Assembly (NCBI GenBank): GCA_002320035.1
Contig: DCJL01000004.1
Span: forward strand, 1-20,566
Reading direction: 5' to 3'
Source: Clostridiales bacterium UBA1701
GTDB taxonomy: Bacteria > Bacillota > Clostridia > Oscillospirales > Oscillospiraceae
DNA length: 20,566 nucleotides
Shown here: positions 1-6,348 of the stretch, in pieces
Numbering within the stretch: position 1 is the first letter of the stretch
How the letters are laid out: every line of letters starts with the position of its first letter
The notes under the pieces: generated by a model
What the model saw: the letters and a program-made list of their open reading frames with translations, nothing else
Told to the model about the DNA's origin: nothing
Databases searched by the model: none
Translations under genes and position numbers: made by a program

Positions 1-1
1 T

Positions 2-46
2 GAGCAGTTCAGCATGGGCATGGACATCGTTGCCATCGCCGCATAA
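2..46 (+). CDS. 3' end of an unidentified chromosomal gene
   Basis: An open frame enters from the left edge and encodes the last 14 residues, EQFSMGMDIVAIAA, before a TAA stop. A strong hairpin terminator begins five bases later, which supports this being a real gene end. The fragment is too short to name. It lies on the chromosome side of the element, converging on the tRNA-Ala gene. Confidence 0.45.
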   Translation, partial: EQFSMGMDIVAIAA

Positions 47-50
47 AGCA

Positions 51-80
51 AAAACCCCACTTCCGAAGAAGTGAGGTTTT
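51..80. terminator. Bidirectional intrinsic terminator
   Basis: AAAACCCCACTTC (51-63) pairs with GAAGTGAGGTTTT (68-80) around a CGAA loop, with one C-A mismatch. The flanking A and T runs make it usable from both strands. It ends the plus-strand gene on the left and the minus-strand tRNA-Ala transcript on the right. Confidence 0.85.
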
Positions 81-99
81 CTTCACACTCTCTTTGTGA

Positions 100-208
<109 letters not shown>

Positions 209-1879
209 TCATGCGACAAGCTCAATGGTGTTCAGAAATTGCTCGATGCTGATATTCAGTGTGATTCTGATCTCATAATCCCGGTACATGTCCACGCGGT
301 CGATGATCCGGGAAACGATCATTTTCTTTGCCGCAATATCGGCGTTATCGTACAGGTATGCCCATTGGAGCATATCATCAAACTTCTCTGATAAGGCAAG
401 GAGATTGTTTTCGCTGTCGTGCAGATCGGCCTCAGCTTCCTTGTACTCGGTCATAAGGGCAGCGTATTTGCGTTCCTGCGCTTCTATGGCTGGCCGGAGC
501 ATTTCCGGCGTGAAAGCGCTTTCCCCGATAAGGGCTTTTACGATCTCGCCCTGTAGGCGCTGCAGCTCGTTCTCGGCCTTTGTAGCGGCTTGGAACAGCT
601 GCTTAACATGATTCCTCCGGGAAAGAATATCGGCTTGATTTCGCGCTCTGATAAGCTCTCCGCGGTCAACCGCTTTCACTCTTGCCAGGATGTTCCGCAC
701 AAAAGCGTCGATGGTATCATCCACTTTATAGACCGTATAGCCGGTCTGCCCGTCACATTCACCGTACTTGCGGGTTTTGGTCTGGCAGCAATACCGCGTC
801 CTGATTGTGTCGGTTCCATCTGCCTTTGGACGGCCTTTTCCGTTGGTCGTGATGCACAGACGCGCCCCACAATGGCCGCAAAAGATATTCCCGGCCAGAA
901 GTGAATTCCCGCGGGTGTTCAATGGGGCAGATCGCGTGTCCTGGTATTGCCGTGACCGGCTTTCCAACATAGCCTTTACTTCGTAAAAGGTCTTATCGTC
1001 CACGATGCGCAGGCGCTCTTGGATGGGAGATTGGGATTCACCGCAGCGTAGGATTCCGATATACACGACATTTCTCAATATAGATTGAATCGTGGCAGGG
1101 TGCCAGTTTTCGCCTGCCCGATTTTTATATCCAAGCTCATGCAGCCGGTTAGCGATCCGTTGAGCACCGTATCCGTAAACATAGGCAAGACGGAACATTT
1201 CACGGACAACAGCGGCCTCGTCCTCGCAGATTGCAAGGTCGTGTACCTCATGCTTTCGTTTGTTCATGCGCCCGGATTTCACAAGCTCGTATCCATAGGG
1301 ACAGATACGCCCGGTAAAAAAGCCTTGCTCGTTTAATATATGCAAGCTGTTCGCCGTGCGGATAGAGGTCTTTTGGCTTTCGCCGTCAGCCTGCCAAAAG
1401 CGGATGTAATTCATCAGCCTGTCGGTATGGGATTCTATGCGCTGTTCTCCTTCTTCTGACGCCCATACTCTGATCCCGTGGCTGATAAGCCATTCCACGA
1501 CAAAAGGTGTTTCATCTGAAATACGACCGATACGGTCAAACATAAAAACGAGAAGAATATCGAACTTCTGCTTGAGGGCATAGTCTTTAATCATCTGTAC
1601 CTTGTCGCGGTTTTCCGCTCTGACTTTATGGCCGGAGATACCTTCCTCTTGAAGCTCACATACAATCGTCCAGCCGTTTTGCTCGGCAAAGGCACGGCAG
1701 CGGAGGCGCTGCATGGGAATGTCCGCCTCGTTATTCGCATCATGATATAACTGCTTGGCCGTAGATACGCGGTAAAGGCACAGTACGCGGGTACCCGGCT
1801 CTATGTACAAGGGGAGGTCTGTGCGCCAGCCTGTTTCTTTATCGAAAGTATAACTTGCGAGCGTGCTTGTTTCTGTCAT
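209..1879 (-). CDS. Large serine recombinase (site-specific integrase/excisionase of the element)
   Basis: The 556-aa protein has the three parts of a large serine recombinase. An N-terminal resolvase domain (about residues 32-190) contains LCLYRVSTAKQ with the likely nucleophile Ser39 and the downstream FMFDRIGR motif. A recombinase domain (about 200-300) contains GYGAQRIANRLHELGY and a helical segment. A zinc ribbon (about 340-395, FCGHCG followed by CC and C) is followed by a charged coiled-coil-rich C-terminus. Such enzymes excise and integrate DNA through a 5'-phosphoserine intermediate, without needing homology. ATG at 1879 follows AAAGGACGG. The gene reads toward the element end and stops about 50 bp from the tRNA remnant, so it probably catalysed this integration. 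A promoter of its own is visible at 1970-1998. Confidence 0.95.
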   Translation of the reverse strand: MTETSTLASYTFDKETGWRTDLPLYIEPGTRVLCLYRVSTAKQLYHDANNEADIPMQRLRCRAFAEQNGWTIVCELQEEGISGHKVRAENRDKVQMIKDYALKQKFDILLVFMFDRIGRISDETPFVVEWLISHGIRVWASEEGEQRIESHTDRLMNYIRFWQADGESQKTSIRTANSLHILNEQGFFTGRICPYGYELVKSGRMNKRKHEVHDLAICEDEAAVVREMFRLAYVYGYGAQRIANRLHELGYKNRAGENWHPATIQSILRNVVYIGILRCGESQSPIQERLRIVDDKTFYEVKAMLESRSRQYQDTRSAPLNTRGNSLLAGNIFCGHCGARLCITTNGKGRPKADGTDTIRTRYCCQTKTRKYGECDGQTGYTVYKVDDTIDAFVRNILARVKAVDRGELIRARNQADILSRRNHVKQLFQAATKAENELQRLQGEIVKALIGESAFTPEMLRPAIEAQERKYAALMTEYKEAEADLHDSENNLLALSEKFDDMLQWAYLYDNADIAAKKMIVSRIIDRVDMYRDYEIRITLNISIEQFLNTIELVA

Positions 1880-1882
1880 TTC

Positions 1883-1957
1883 AATACCGTCCTTTCAACG
1901 GGCTGGTATTGGCACGTTCACATTTACTTATGAACTTTTCAAGGTACATAGTGCCAA
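1883..1957 (-). promoter_or_regulatory. Structured 5' leader of the recombinase gene
   Basis: Between promoter and start codon the transcript can form AATACC/GGTATT (1905-1910 with 1883-1888), with the ribosome site AAAGGA in the loop. A nested hairpin has TTGGCAC (1909-1915) pairing with GTGCCAA (1951-1957), enclosing GTTCA/TGAAC. Hiding of the ribosome site is an inference from base pairing only. Confidence 0.4.
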
Positions 1958-1969
1958 CTTCCTATTCAT

Positions 1970-1998
1970 ATTTTCTCATATATGTCTAATCGTGTCAA
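1970..1998 (-). promoter_or_regulatory. Likely sigma-A promoter of the recombinase gene
   Basis: On the minus strand TTGACA (complement of 1993-1998) is followed after 17 bp by GAAAAT (complement of 1970-1975). The -35 box is perfect; the -10 matches 4 of 6. It lies between the stop of the 68-aa gene and the recombinase start. Confidence 0.5.
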
Positions 1999-2021
1999 AT
2001 TTCCGGACACTCATATTAGCC

Positions 2022-2228
2022 TTATTCAATGGCGCTCTGGATCAATATTCCCTTTATGCTCTCATATATATCCGGGTTGCTTTTCTCCCGGCATACCGCG
2101 GTGATACTGCAGCCGTTGATCTGTGCATGTATGGTTCGCGCTTCATCATCAACGGAAATGATGTGCAATTCATTGTCGCGGCATTCTCTTTTTCTTTTCG
2201 GCAACATCTGAGGATTTGCCTTACTCAA
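2022..2228 (-). CDS. Small conserved-looking element protein, 68 aa, function unknown
   Basis: The frame encodes a hydrophilic 68-aa protein, basic at the N-terminus (LPKRKREC), then HIISVDDEARTIHAQINGCS and a short helical tail ending in SAIE. I recognise no domain. Small proteins of this size are common beside the recombinase in clostridial ICEs (TnpW is one example), but assignment to a family is not justified. The start is TTG at 2228, chosen because GAGGTG sits 5 nt upstream; an internal ATG lies seven codons later. It starts 9 nt after the stop of the DUF3789-type gene, so the two are probably co-transcribed. Confidence 0.65.
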   Translation of the reverse strand: MSKANPQMLPKRKRECRDNELHIISVDDEARTIHAQINGCSITAVCREKSNPDIYESIKGILIQSAIE

Positions 2229-2237
2229 ACAATCACC

Positions 2238-2366
2238 TCATTCTATTTCTGCTTTCTTTGTGACAGCTTCTTTGTCCTGGTCACTGCGACTGCCAACCTG
2301 CATAACACAAATAATGGAAATGCCGAAAAAACCGCCTGCCATAAGGCCAAGAAAAAACTGCAGCAT
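2238..2366 (-). CDS. DUF3789-type single-pass membrane peptide, 42 aa
   Basis: On the minus strand ATG at 2366 follows GGGAGGAAAACATT and opens a 42-codon frame. The N-terminal half is one transmembrane helix (residues 2-24, FFLGLMAGGFFGISIICVM). It is followed by QVGSRSDQDKE and a short charged tail. The glycine-rich helix followed by MQVG resembles the DUF3789 family, very short proteins often carried by Tn1549-like elements; their function is unknown. The gene stops 9 nt before the TTG start of the 68-aa gene. Its small size makes it easy to miss in automatic annotation. Confidence 0.75.
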   Translation of the reverse strand: MLQFFLGLMAGGFFGISIICVMQVGSRSDQDKEAVTKKAEIE

Positions 2367-2403
2367 AATGTTTTCCTCCCAAATGCGTTTCATGATGAAA
2401 CGA

Positions 2404-2442
2404 ATAAAAACGACAAAATCCGCACTCTTGTGTAGTGCGGAT
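2404..2442 (-). terminator. Intrinsic terminator, minus strand
   Basis: ATCCGCACT (2418-2426) pairs perfectly with AGTGCGGAT (2434-2442) over a 7-nt loop. On the minus strand it is followed by TTTTGTCGTTTTTATT. It lies 8 nt after the stop codon of the 98-aa frame at 2451 and separates that transcript from the DUF3789/68-aa pair. Confidence 0.75.
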
Positions 2443-2450
2443 CGAAGGTA

Positions 2451-2747
2451 TCACGATGTTTTCAAAGGCAAAGGACAGACGGCGGCGGGGCGGGCCGCTC
2501 CGTAGGATATGTTTTTCGTGCCTCCCTCCATGCTTATGGCGGGACGTTTGACTCTGTGACGTGCCATCAACGTAGGTATCATTATGCCCGCTTGCGGATC
2601 ATGACCGGCAGCCGTGCCATTGGCTGCATTCAGCGGTGGTGTTGTTCGCTCTGCCGCCGGTGATTTCACCTCCTCACCGGCTGACAATCCTGGCGCACCC
2701 GCTGCCTGGCTTCCCGCAAGCGGAACGTATCTGCTTGCCCTATTCAC
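2451..2747 (-). CDS. Possible 98-aa protein, unrecognised; doubtful
   Basis: This frame (GTG start at 2747) encodes a basic, Ala/Pro/Gly-rich protein with no domain I recognise. Against it: low-complexity composition and no good ribosome site (GGAAGG about 10 nt upstream, partly inside the hairpin at 2753-2768). For it: the stop codon is followed at once by a clean minus-strand terminator, showing that something is transcribed up to this point. The alternative is a non-coding RNA or untranslated 3' region of the upstream Spo0A-like gene. The plus-strand frame over the same bases (2614-2850) has no better support. Confidence 0.3.
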   Translation of the reverse strand: MNRASRYVPLAGSQAAGAPGLSAGEEVKSPAAERTTPPLNAANGTAAGHDPQAGIMIPTLMARHRVKRPAISMEGGTKNISYGAARPAAVCPLPLKTS

Positions 2748-2752
2748 TTGTC

Positions 2753-2819
2753 TGAGCCTTCCGGCTCACAGAAACGCGCCATCTTTGGTGCGCTTCTGTG
2801 AACGGGAAGAACCGTTCAC
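2753..2819. repeat. Three consecutive hairpins downstream of the Spo0A-like gene
   Basis: TGAGCC (2753-2758) pairs with GGCTCA (2763-2768). TCACAGAA (2766-2773) pairs with TTCTGTGA (2794-2801), and the stem continues through CGC/GCG and CC/GG. GTGAACGG (2798-2805) pairs with CCGTTCAC (2812-2819). Neighbouring hairpins share bases (2766-2768 and 2798-2801), so they exclude each other in part. They start 7 nt after the minus-strand stop at 2826. None has a good T-run on the minus strand. Confidence 0.6.
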
Positions 2820-2825
2820 TTTCTT

Positions 2826-3206
2826 CTATTGCCTTTCGTATGCTCCGTAACGGAGATAGGCGACGAGAATGTCTATAAACTCGCTGTTTGTAGGCATGTT
2901 TTCCAGCTCGATTCCCGCAACGCGGTTAAGGTCAGAATGGTCATAGCGATCCCAGCAGGAGGCAATCACCGTCCGGATCGCATGTTCTACCGAAGCAGGC
3001 CGCACTTGAAAATACTTCGCGGTATCGGGATAGGCACATTTGGTGATCCAGTAATGCTCGTCCGGCTTCTGCAGGATGTTGTACACGATGTAAACGACAT
3101 AATTAAACCCAACAAGCCGACCGGAAGCGCCAATGCTCCGAAGCAATTTAGCAATCTCCTCCGGCGGGATGGTGGTATTGCTTTTCTCTTGATGGAAGCT
3201 ATACAT
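2826..3206 (-). CDS. Stand-alone Spo0A C-terminal DNA-binding domain protein
   Basis: The 126-aa protein corresponds almost entirely to the DNA-binding effector domain of Spo0A. After a short N-terminus (IPPEEIAKLLRSIGAS), residues 30-125 follow the family pattern: GFNYVVYIVYNIL, then ITKCAYPDTAKYF, then VEHAIRTVIASCWDR, and the very typical PTNSEFIDILVAYLR near the end. There is no phosphoreceiver domain, so it cannot be controlled by Asp phosphorylation like true Spo0A. It probably binds DNA near TGTCGAA-like boxes, perhaps its own upstream region, where two such boxes occur. ATG at 3206 follows AGGAGAAAGAGA. It is divergent from the XRE gene. Its role is inferred to be control of element genes or of host sporulation/stationary-phase genes. 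Confidence 0.85.
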   Translation of the reverse strand: MYSFHQEKSNTTIPPEEIAKLLRSIGASGRLVGFNYVVYIVYNILQKPDEHYWITKCAYPDTAKYFQVRPASVEHAIRTVIASCWDRYDHSDLNRVAGIELENMPTNSEFIDILVAYLRYGAYERQ

Positions 3207-3299
3207 TCTCTTTCTCCTATGTTTTAGTTTCTGATCAGTGTCTATATTTTACCGCAACCGGCAGCATTTGTGGTGTTCCTTCGCTCGACTTATACCTAT

Positions 3300-3342
3300 A
3301 TCGACACACCGAAAAACAATCAAAATCACTCATTGTCGACAA
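3300..3342. promoter_or_regulatory. Spo0A-box-like sites between the divergent regulators
   Basis: TTGTCGACAA (3333-3342) is a perfect 10-bp palindrome giving TGTCGAC on both strands, and TGTCGAT occurs on the minus strand at 3300-3306. Each differs from the Spo0A box TGTCGAA at one base. Binding by the adjacent Spo0A-like protein is inference. Confidence 0.4.
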
Positions 3343-3378
3343 ATTATGTAAACCGCCCGCGTTTCGAGAACCTATATT

Positions 3379-3403
3379 ATCTTTTCGGTAAAATCGAAAA
3401 GAT
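3379..3403. promoter_or_regulatory. Perfect 9-bp inverted repeat, candidate operator
   Basis: ATCTTTTCG (3379-3387) and CGAAAAGAT (3395-3403) flank a 7-bp spacer, just upstream of the predicted XRE promoter. It is likely an operator or part of the divergent control region. Confidence 0.5.
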
Positions 3404-3409
3404 GACAAA

Positions 3410-3444
3410 TTCCAACATCAAAACCGATACTGTACAATCGGTTT
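3410..3444 (+). promoter_or_regulatory. Promoter with overlapping operator of the XRE regulator gene
   Basis: TTCCAA (3410-3415), 17 bp, then TACAAT (3433-3438) form a plausible sigma-A promoter. A perfect 8-bp inverted repeat, AAACCGAT (3421-3428) and ATCGGTTT (3437-3444), overlaps the -10 box. That arrangement is typical of autorepression by XRE regulators. The start codon is 14 nt further on, behind GAGGTG. Confidence 0.55.
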
Positions 3445-3457
3445 GAGGTGAACAAGG

Positions 3458-3808
3458 ATGGCGGAATACTCAAAATACTTGGGCGAGAGCATTTATCGGA
3501 ATAGAAAGCGTCAGAAAATGACCCAGGCGGAACTTGCAGAGAAAGCGGGCGTCACGGAACAGACGATCCGCAAAATCGAGCACGGCGAGGGAAATCCGCA
3601 GTTGGATGTGCTGTGCGCGCTTGTAACAACGCTGATGATTAATCCCGCAGAAATCTTTTATCCTCAGACCGCCCCTGAAGATCCGGCCAGAAAGCAGCTT
3701 GAAATCCTGCTGGCTGATTGCAGCGACGATCAGATTCGTTGCCTTCTTCCTATCGTCGAGGCAGCACTTGGGATCGTAAAAGGCCAAAGCTTGACTGCTG
3801 TAAAATAA
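3458..3808 (+). CDS. XRE-family helix-turn-helix transcriptional regulator
   Basis: The 116-aa protein has an N-terminal cro/C1-type HTH (about residues 6-65). The pattern is LGESIYRNRKRQKMTQAELAEKAGV, then TEQTIRKIEHGEGNPQLDVLCALVTTL, with the recognition helix near TEQTIRKIE. The remaining 50 residues form a short helical tail, perhaps for dimerisation. The start at 3458 follows GAGGTG. The gene is divergent from the Spo0A-like gene, with two inverted repeats upstream. Regulators in this place in ICEs commonly control excision and transfer; that role is inferred. Confidence 0.9.
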   Translation: MAEYSKYLGESIYRNRKRQKMTQAELAEKAGVTEQTIRKIEHGEGNPQLDVLCALVTTLMINPAEIFYPQTAPEDPARKQLEILLADCSDDQIRCLLPIVEAALGIVKGQSLTAVK

Positions 3809-3812
3809 GAAA

Positions 3813-3848
3813 AGAGCCTGCTTCTCCACTCATGGAGTAGCAGGCTCT
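3813..3848. terminator. Long hairpin terminator shared by XRE and KTR genes
   Basis: GAGCCTGCT (3814-3822) and CTCCA (3824-3828) pair with TGGAG (3833-3837) and AGCAGGCTC (3839-3847), with one T-T mismatch and a CTCA loop. On the minus strand TTTTCTTATTTTA follows, so it ends the KTR transcript. On the plus strand it lies just after the XRE stop but has a poor T-run. Confidence 0.75.
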
Positions 3849-3853
3849 GCGCT

Positions 3854-4042
3854 TTAAGCGTCTGGCTCGTCGCTAACTACGATCTTGAATTTTATTACGC
3901 CGAGTTTGGTTTCTTCCTTGCATTTGGTACAGTATAGGGGAAAATTCAGAAGTACAGTGTCCTCATAGATTTTGATCTTCGTCCTGGCCCCACACTTGGG
4001 GCACGGGAGCCATAGGGATTCTTTCGGTTGTGCATCGCTCAT
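3854..4042 (-). CDS. Cysteine-rich KTR domain protein
   Basis: The 62-aa protein has two CXXC pairs, CPKCG (residues 14-18) and CTKCK (38-42), around TKIKIYEDTVLLNFPLYC. This matches the Cys_rich_KTR family, small presumed zinc-binding proteins carried in cargo regions of conjugative transposons, often downstream of tetracycline-resistance genes. Function is unknown. The usual KTR motif (TRIKI) reads TKIKI here. ATG at 4042 follows GAGGTG. The protein ends SDEPDA; family members often run on a few residues, and a second copy of the tail region lies at 8759-8815. It is 46 nt downstream of the lipoprotein gene and may be co-transcribed with it. Confidence 0.85.
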   Translation of the reverse strand: MSDAQPKESLWLPCPKCGARTKIKIYEDTVLLNFPLYCTKCKEETKLGVIKFKIVVSDEPDA

Positions 4043-4088
4043 TATTCAGTCACCTCGAATCAATAATGAGTTGATCTTGAGAAAGGCA

Positions 4089-6335
4089 TTATCCGCGCTC
4101 TGCGTTGTAGATTTTCAGTCGCTTCGCAATATCGTCGGCGGCCTGCTCCAGAGGCTTATCCCCGGCGAAATAGGCATTGGCGGTCGTCATGACGGCATCG
4201 AAAATCTCATCTCCGTCGCGGCAGATCCCGTCCACTTGGTCAAGCAGAGACAAGAAGAGTGCTTTGCAGTTGTCCGCGTCATAAGCAAGCTCATAGTCAG
4301 CGCCGTTGATACTTCCGGATAGTTTTCCGTCCATCCAGGCCCAATACTGGCCGATCTCCCGTTCATAAGCCGACCGCGTGAGTGGGATGCCGTATCGGAA
4401 ACCGCCGGAAAAGGGAGTGACGAGATAGCGGTCGTTGAGAAGGAAGGCCAGAAACGCCCATGCTCCCTCCTTGTGTTGCGCAGCGCTCGGCATCATCAGT
4501 TCCTGATCGGGCGAGAGATAGACGCCGCTGCCCTTGGCACCCGGCAGCCCAATGGCCGAGAGGCGTCGGCCAAACCATCCCTCTGCCTCTGGGATGCTGG
4601 CAGCGTCCTGAAGCTCGGTTCGTCCGAGCGGATCGGCGATTCCGGCGAGCTCAAAAAGCTGTTGACCCTCACAGATCGGCCCATAGTCAAGGGGAAAAAC
4701 ATCTCCATGCTCCAGGGATTCCTTCAGTTCCTGTTCCGTCAGTCCATAGGGATTCTGCGTTGCATCCTCCGGAAGCGCTGCGGCAAAGGTAAGATAATCA
4801 GCTACCTGCTCGGCGCTGTAATCACGATGATTGCCTGCAAAGACCCATTTCATAAAGGCCTCACGGTCTACGCTGTGATAGAACACATGCTCCGCACCTC
4901 CGGCAAGAGCGGCAAGCTCAGAAAAGCTCTCAATGCGCTGCCCCTCCAGCAGCGAAGCCGGGCCGAGGATCGCCGTCAGCGAAAAGCTTGGAATCAGGCT
5001 CAAAAGCTTCCCGCCCGTTTCCATGGCTGCAAGAGGTCCCGGCAAAAAAGCGTCTGTGCCGAGATCCCGTTCCACATACGGCAGCAGATCCTCCGCTGTT
5101 GCGGTCGAGCAGATCGCGCTGCCAAAGCCTCGCACATCGATCAGATCCGGCGAGTTGCCGCCCGCCATATCCGCGGAGAGTGCGAGGAAAGGATCGGGGC
5201 TCTCCGCGTAGTTGCGCACGACGATCTCATACTCCCGATTGACGGTGTTGAAATCTGTGATCTGATCGTGATAGCTGCCGTATCCCCGAATCGCCTGCTC
5301 CGGTATTACTTCGTTAATGGCAAGGGTGATGATGGTTTTCTCCGCAGGAAGAGAGTTTTTATCAACAGGGTATGCCACACGGTAGGGGCTTGACCAGTTG
5401 CTGTAGTCCCTGAAGAAAAAGCTGTCTGTCCCTCCGATGGGAACCGGTGCCGCCGTGTCATTTAGAAACAGCCGGTCATAGCGAAACAGTGCCTCGCTTT
5501 CGCCGCTGCCCAGCTTGTGGCGGTAGAGATAGATGTTGTCTGTCAGATAGAGCGTATCGCCCGCTATGCCGCAGGTGCGGCAGCCATCGGGGACGCTGTC
5601 CACTTTGTTCAGCGAAAAGCTCGCCGGGTCATAGCGGAAAATATCGTAGCTGTCGCGCCCGAGGAAGTAGATGCCCGTATCCGTCCGGTAGATTTCCATC
5701 CACTCGGAAAGCTCCTGCGAGTGCAGCAGCTCGGCGTCGCGGCTGTAGCTCTCCAGGACAAAATGCCCCGTGTTGCTTTCGTCCCACCAGACATGATAGA
5801 GCAGAAAGAAGTCCTCACCGCCGACGAGCCCCGTTGTGCCGTGCTCGTCGCGGAAGTTCATAACCTCCGACTCCTGCCCGTCCTGCACGTACAGTACACG
5901 GTAGTCAATGGACTGATTGTAATAATCCTCCTTGTTTTCGTGCATCTCGATCCGCCAGCCATCGGAGGCCCCGCCGCTGAGCGCATTGAAGTCATCCCAA
6001 TCGGCATCCCATTCCTTCAAGCAATGGCCCGCCGGGTCAAACTCATAGAGGGTTTCAGCTAAATCGTCATAGGCATAGAGGCCGTTGGGCGAGGTCTTGA
6101 ACTGGCAGATCGCACCCAAACTGCGGTCAAATTCTATGATTCCAGGAACATAGACAGTCTCAAAGGGCGTTCCGTCCGGGGCAACATTTTCTCCGGCGCC
6201 ATAAGTGCTTACGCCCTCGCGGGCGGGTGCGTTTTCTTTTCTTGATTCCGTTTTGGGTGTGCAGCCGCACAGCCCCAGCGTCAGCGCAATGCAAAGCGCA
6301 AGTACCGCGGCCAAAAGCCGTATTCTTTTGTTCAT
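4089..6335 (-). CDS. Large secreted lipoprotein with solute-binding-protein-like C-terminal domain
   Basis: The 748-aa protein starts with a lipoprotein signal peptide: MNKRIR, a hydrophobic stretch 7-22, and lipobox LCGC with Cys25 as the lipidation site. Residues about 55-330 form a beta-rich region with repeated short strands and aromatic residues, possibly a propeller. Residues about 345-748 resemble an ABC-type family 1 extracellular solute-binding protein (ITDFNTVNREYEIVVRNY near its start, GGNSPDLIDV, and a late KEGAWAFLAFLLNDRY). No ABC permease or ATPase is present, so a sensor or decoy-like role tied to the adjacent sigma/anti-sigma pair is more likely than transport; this is inference. 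ATG at 6335 follows GAAAGGA, 13 nt after the upstream stop, so it is the third gene of the operon. Confidence 0.75.
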   Translation of the reverse strand: MNKRIRLLAAVLALCIALTLGLCGCTPKTESRKENAPAREGVSTYGAGENVAPDGTPFETVYVPGIIEFDRSLGAICQFKTSPNGLYAYDDLAETLYEFDPAGHCLKEWDADWDDFNALSGGASDGWRIEMHENKEDYYNQSIDYRVLYVQDGQESEVMNFRDEHGTTGLVGGEDFFLLYHVWWDESNTGHFVLESYSRDAELLHSQELSEWMEIYRTDTGIYFLGRDSYDIFRYDPASFSLNKVDSVPDGCRTCGIAGDTLYLTDNIYLYRHKLGSGESEALFRYDRLFLNDTAAPVPIGGTDSFFFRDYSNWSSPYRVAYPVDKNSLPAEKTIITLAINEVIPEQAIRGYGSYHDQITDFNTVNREYEIVVRNYAESPDPFLALSADMAGGNSPDLIDVRGFGSAICSTATAEDLLPYVERDLGTDAFLPGPLAAMETGGKLLSLIPSFSLTAILGPASLLEGQRIESFSELAALAGGAEHVFYHSVDREAFMKWVFAGNHRDYSAEQVADYLTFAAALPEDATQNPYGLTEQELKESLEHGDVFPLDYGPICEGQQLFELAGIADPLGRTELQDAASIPEAEGWFGRRLSAIGLPGAKGSGVYLSPDQELMMPSAAQHKEGAWAFLAFLLNDRYLVTPFSGGFRYGIPLTRSAYEREIGQYWAWMDGKLSGSINGADYELAYDADNCKALFLSLLDQVDGICRDGDEIFDAVMTTANAYFAGDKPLEQAADDIAKRLKIYNAERG

Positions 6336-6348
6336 GTCAAATCCTTTC

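Noticed and set aside
1863..2435. Plus-strand frame of 190 codons across the recombinase leader
   Set aside because: It has no ribosome site and overlaps two small minus-strand genes with good ribosome sites.
4473..5393. Plus-strand open frame opposite the lipoprotein gene
   Set aside because: The lipoprotein has a signal peptide, ribosome site and operon context; this frame has none.
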